A program made the translations under genes and the position numbers. A DNA stretch of 64,000 nucleotides from Leptolyngbyaceae cyanobacterium JSC-12. GTDB lineage: Bacteria > Cyanobacteriota > Cyanobacteriia > Leptolyngbyales > Leptolyngbyaceae. Of this stretch, positions 62,186-64,000 are shown piece after piece; positions within the stretch are counted from its first letter, which is position 1; the number at the start of each line of letters is the position of its first letter. Location: the NCBI GenBank assembly GCA_000309945.1, contig CM001633.1, positions 1,956,292-2,020,291 on the forward strand, read 5' to 3'. The notes below the pieces were generated by a model. The model made no database searches, was not told where the DNA came from, and worked only from the letters and a program-made list of their open reading frames with translations.

Positions 62186-63025
62186 TTATCGCATTTGTTG
62201 TTCCAGTTCTAGCAGGCGCTGAATGCGGGCTTCTGTGGAAGGATGGGTGGCAAACAGATTGGCAAAGGCTTGCCCAGTTAGGGGTTCAATAATCAGCAGG
62301 GGCGAGAACGCAGGATTGCTGTTCATCGGAATTTGGCGAGCACCCATCTCCAGTCGTTGCAGAGCATTTGCCAGAGCACGAGGATTACGAGTCAGTTCTG
62401 CAGAACCCGCATCAGCAGCGAATTCACGGGTGCGGGAAATTGCCATTTGCACAATTGTGGCTGCGATCGGAGCCAGGATTGTTAGCATCAAGAGGGCAAT
62501 TGGATTGGGGCGATCTTCATCGTTAGAAAAAGCACCGAACCACATGGCCATTTGTGCCAGGTAAGAAATGGCTCCGCCAATGGTGGCAGCAACTGCTTGG
62601 GTGAGTGTGTCGCGATTCATAATATGGCTCAGTTCATGAGCAATCACCGCTTCCAACTCATCCGCAGGCATCAGTTGCAAAATTCCCTCAGTAACAGCGA
62701 CTGCGGCATGTTGTGGACTGCGACCTGTGGCAAAGGCGTTGACTGCTGGAGTCGGAATCACGTATACAGCTGGAGTTGGAATGCCTGCTCGCTGACTGAG
62801 ATTTTCCACCATTTTATAAAGCTCAGGTGCTTGAGCAGGGCTAACGGGTTGAGCACCATAAGCTGCTAGAGCGATTTTGTCTGAGAAGAACCAGGAACCC
62901 AAGTTCATCACGGCTGCCATGATCAAGCCCATAAACATTCCGGTTTGACCACCCATCACGCCGCCAATCCAAACCAATAGTCCGGTTAGTAGTGCCAGTA
63001 AGGCAACGGTCTTGATTTGATTCAT
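62186..63025 (-). CDS. htpX: Membrane zinc metalloprotease HtpX
   Basis: A 279-residue inner-membrane M48 protease. The zinc site is H-E-L-S-H at 130-134 with the third ligand in E-F-A-A-D. N-terminal membrane helices (5-45) and a central pair (148-195) are visible. HtpX removes misfolded membrane proteins together with FtsH. Normal length, no damage. Confidence 0.95.
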   Translation of the reverse strand: MNQIKTVALLALLTGLLVWIGGVMGGQTGMFMGLIMAAVMNLGSWFFSDKIALAAYGAQPVSPAQAPELYKMVENLSQRAGIPTPAVYVIPTPAVNAFATGRSPQHAAVAVTEGILQLMPADELEAVIAHELSHIMNRDTLTQAVAATIGGAISYLAQMAMWFGAFSNDEDRPNPIALLMLTILAPIAATIVQMAISRTREFAADAGSAELTRNPRALANALQRLEMGARQIPMNSNPAFSPLLIIEPLTGQAFANLFATHPSTEARIQRLLELEQQMR

Positions 63026-63226
63026 CGTCTTCTCCTTGTCGCCAGTTGGGATATCGTTGCCAATTGGCTTTCATATTTCTTTCATTATTATGCGATCGCC
63101 TCTTCCTGATCTGAAATCAGGAAAACTCTACCGAACCAGTACGGTTTTAAGAATTTTGCAAAGTCAAAGGAATTAGCATCAGCGGGAGTGTTATCAACTG
63201 ACGGTTGTCCATACTGAGAGGGCGGA

Positions 63227-63625
63227 ATGTCGTTTCGTTACATGAAATCTTCAACAGTCAAAGCAAATTGGGGCTGGTGGTTCCTGGCTATCCTATTCAC
63301 CATTATTTTTATTGCAATTTTGATTGGTGCTTATACAGGCAACCTCCCACCAGCACTGACCCAAAACGATAAACCAGCCCACCTAATCTTGTACGCGATC
63401 GCCACTTTTTTGGGACACCGAGCTTTTAATCGTCGCCGCATGAGGTTGCTAAATTTTTCCCTAGCTCTATTCCCCACCCTGTTCACCCTCTTCACCGTTG
63501 TTGAAGAAGCCCTCCAATCCCTCTCTCCCAATCGTCGTTTGGACGCGCTTGATCTGCTAATGAGCTTAGTGGGAGTTGCAATCGGGTATGGGCTGGCAGA
63601 ATGGGGCAAGAAAAGCAGGGAATAG
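63227..63625 (+). CDS. VanZ-family membrane protein
   Basis: A 132-residue protein with about four helices. D-K-P-A-H-L-I-L-Y-A after the first loop and V-V-E-E-A-L-Q-S-L-S-P-N-R-R-x-D-A-L-D-L-L-M-S-L-V-G are VanZ-family hallmarks (acidic E-x-x-Q and D-x-x-x-N-x-x-G type positions). Cellular role unknown; the name derives from a teicoplanin-resistance accessory protein. ATG 63227 follows a GAGGGCGGA site; 63242 is an alternative. Confidence 0.78.
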   Translation: MSFRYMKSSTVKANWGWWFLAILFTIIFIAILIGAYTGNLPPALTQNDKPAHLILYAIATFLGHRAFNRRRMRLLNFSLALFPTLFTLFTVVEEALQSLSPNRRLDALDLLMSLVGVAIGYGLAEWGKKSRE

Positions 63626-63786
63626 GGCAGCCCAATCCTCTCTTCCTCCACGCTCCTTCATCCCCCTGCTCTTGAATCTCCTGATTCCCCGCACGGGTAG
63701 TTTATCCTCCGCACTCCGAAATCTGCAAAAAATCGAGTGAATTCAGCCAGTGGCACCCGATTTCTTTATCCTCAAGGCAAACCCCT

Positions 63787-64000
63787 ATGGTTTTCATCCA
63801 AACAAGCCCCCAAGATTTTTCTGATATGGATTTCACTGATTTACTGAGAGAAACGGAAGAACGATTTAGCGATCGCACGCCCATTCGTTTAGATAACTGC
63901 AACAAGCTGAATGCTGGGTTACTCCTCCAGGCAGACAGTCCAGAGCGGGTGGAAAAACGACTTAAACGCTTAGGCTTTGATACTCCAACAGCAAAATTGC
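63787..64000 (+). CDS. Unidentified gene, cut by right edge
   Basis: An open frame from ATG 63787 to the window end (71 codons seen). It begins M-V-F-I-Q-T-S-P-Q-D-F-S-D-M-D-F-T-D-L-L, followed by R-F-S-D-R-T-P-I-R-L-D-N-C-N-K-L-N-A-G-L-L-L and an Arg/Lys-rich helix (E-R-V-E-K-R-L-K-R-L-G-F). Composition is coding-like; no family recognised and the rest is missing. Confidence 0.55.
   Translation, partial: MVFIQTSPQDFSDMDFTDLLRETEERFSDRTPIRLDNCNKLNAGLLLQADSPERVEKRLKRLGFDTPTAKL

Overview
The window is chromosomal DNA from a cyanobacterium. Photosynthesis genes are present: psaC (photosystem I), petM (cytochrome b6f), chlI (chlorophyll synthesis), cruP (lycopene-cyclase-like) and ycf39 (photosystem II assembly). 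An nblR-type regulator and several families known mainly from cyanobacteria (DUF2499, DUF3593, DUF2949, DUF4327) are also there. The HIP1 octamer GCGATCGC recurs throughout. Moderate GC and many short dispersed palindromes fit a free-living, Leptolyngbya- or Oscillatoriales-like genome. That placement is inference; no rRNA or tRNA gene was seen to fix it.

Layout. 1-8.4 kb: the end of a large Ig-like repeat protein, a GFA-family enzyme, an HPt phosphotransfer protein, psaC, a Nif11-like protein, an HdrB-like Fe-S protein, then acpP-fabF and transketolase. 8.5-19.3 kb: transporters, namely natC-natA (neutral amino acids), natG-natH (second amino-acid system, permeases only) and a BMP-type nucleoside/sugar binding protein with its double ATPase but no permease. 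chlI and an NlpC/P60-like hydrolase lie among them. 19.6-28.4 kb: acnB, a methyltransferase, an S41-type peptidase, a GDSL hydrolase with a PEP-CTERM tail, an internally deleted HAD phosphatase and a NurA nuclease.

28.53-39.96 kb: the main discovery. A discrete 11.4-kb insertion has matching 30-bp terminal inverted repeats (29/30) beginning 5'-TGTACGG, extra internal copies of the end motif, and a perfect 5-bp target duplication (CATGA). This is the end architecture of Tn7/Tn5053-type (Mu-like DDE) transposons, but no transposition gene is inside. The cargo is a decayed DNA-phosphorothioation (Dnd) island: an intact dndE, a 5'-truncated dndD, an inverted dndC-like fragment, an intact sulfur-binding-domain HNH restriction enzyme, and a second frameshifted sulfur-binding-domain gene. 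It also holds toxin-antitoxin modules (one toxin has a nonsense codon), a transmembrane pentapeptide protein, a complete IS5-family element, an IS4 remnant and a duplicated, repeat-riddled metallopeptidase-like pseudogene. The modification half looks dead, while the restriction half, which should act only on phosphorothioated DNA, is intact.

40-64 kb: conserved backbone. ABC1 kinase, CnoX-like thioredoxin-TPR protein, Dps with a histone-like tail, DUF3593/DUF2499 membrane pair, csaB, a coiled-coil protein, cruP, a class V aminotransferase, DUF2949, a DUF192 lipoprotein, nblR, NAD kinase, ycf39, an ArsR/SmtB regulator, petM (33 codons), pdxA, a DUF4327 protein, two small unknown proteins, a CDF metal exporter, a metallophosphoesterase, htpX, a VanZ-like protein and a gene cut by the right edge.
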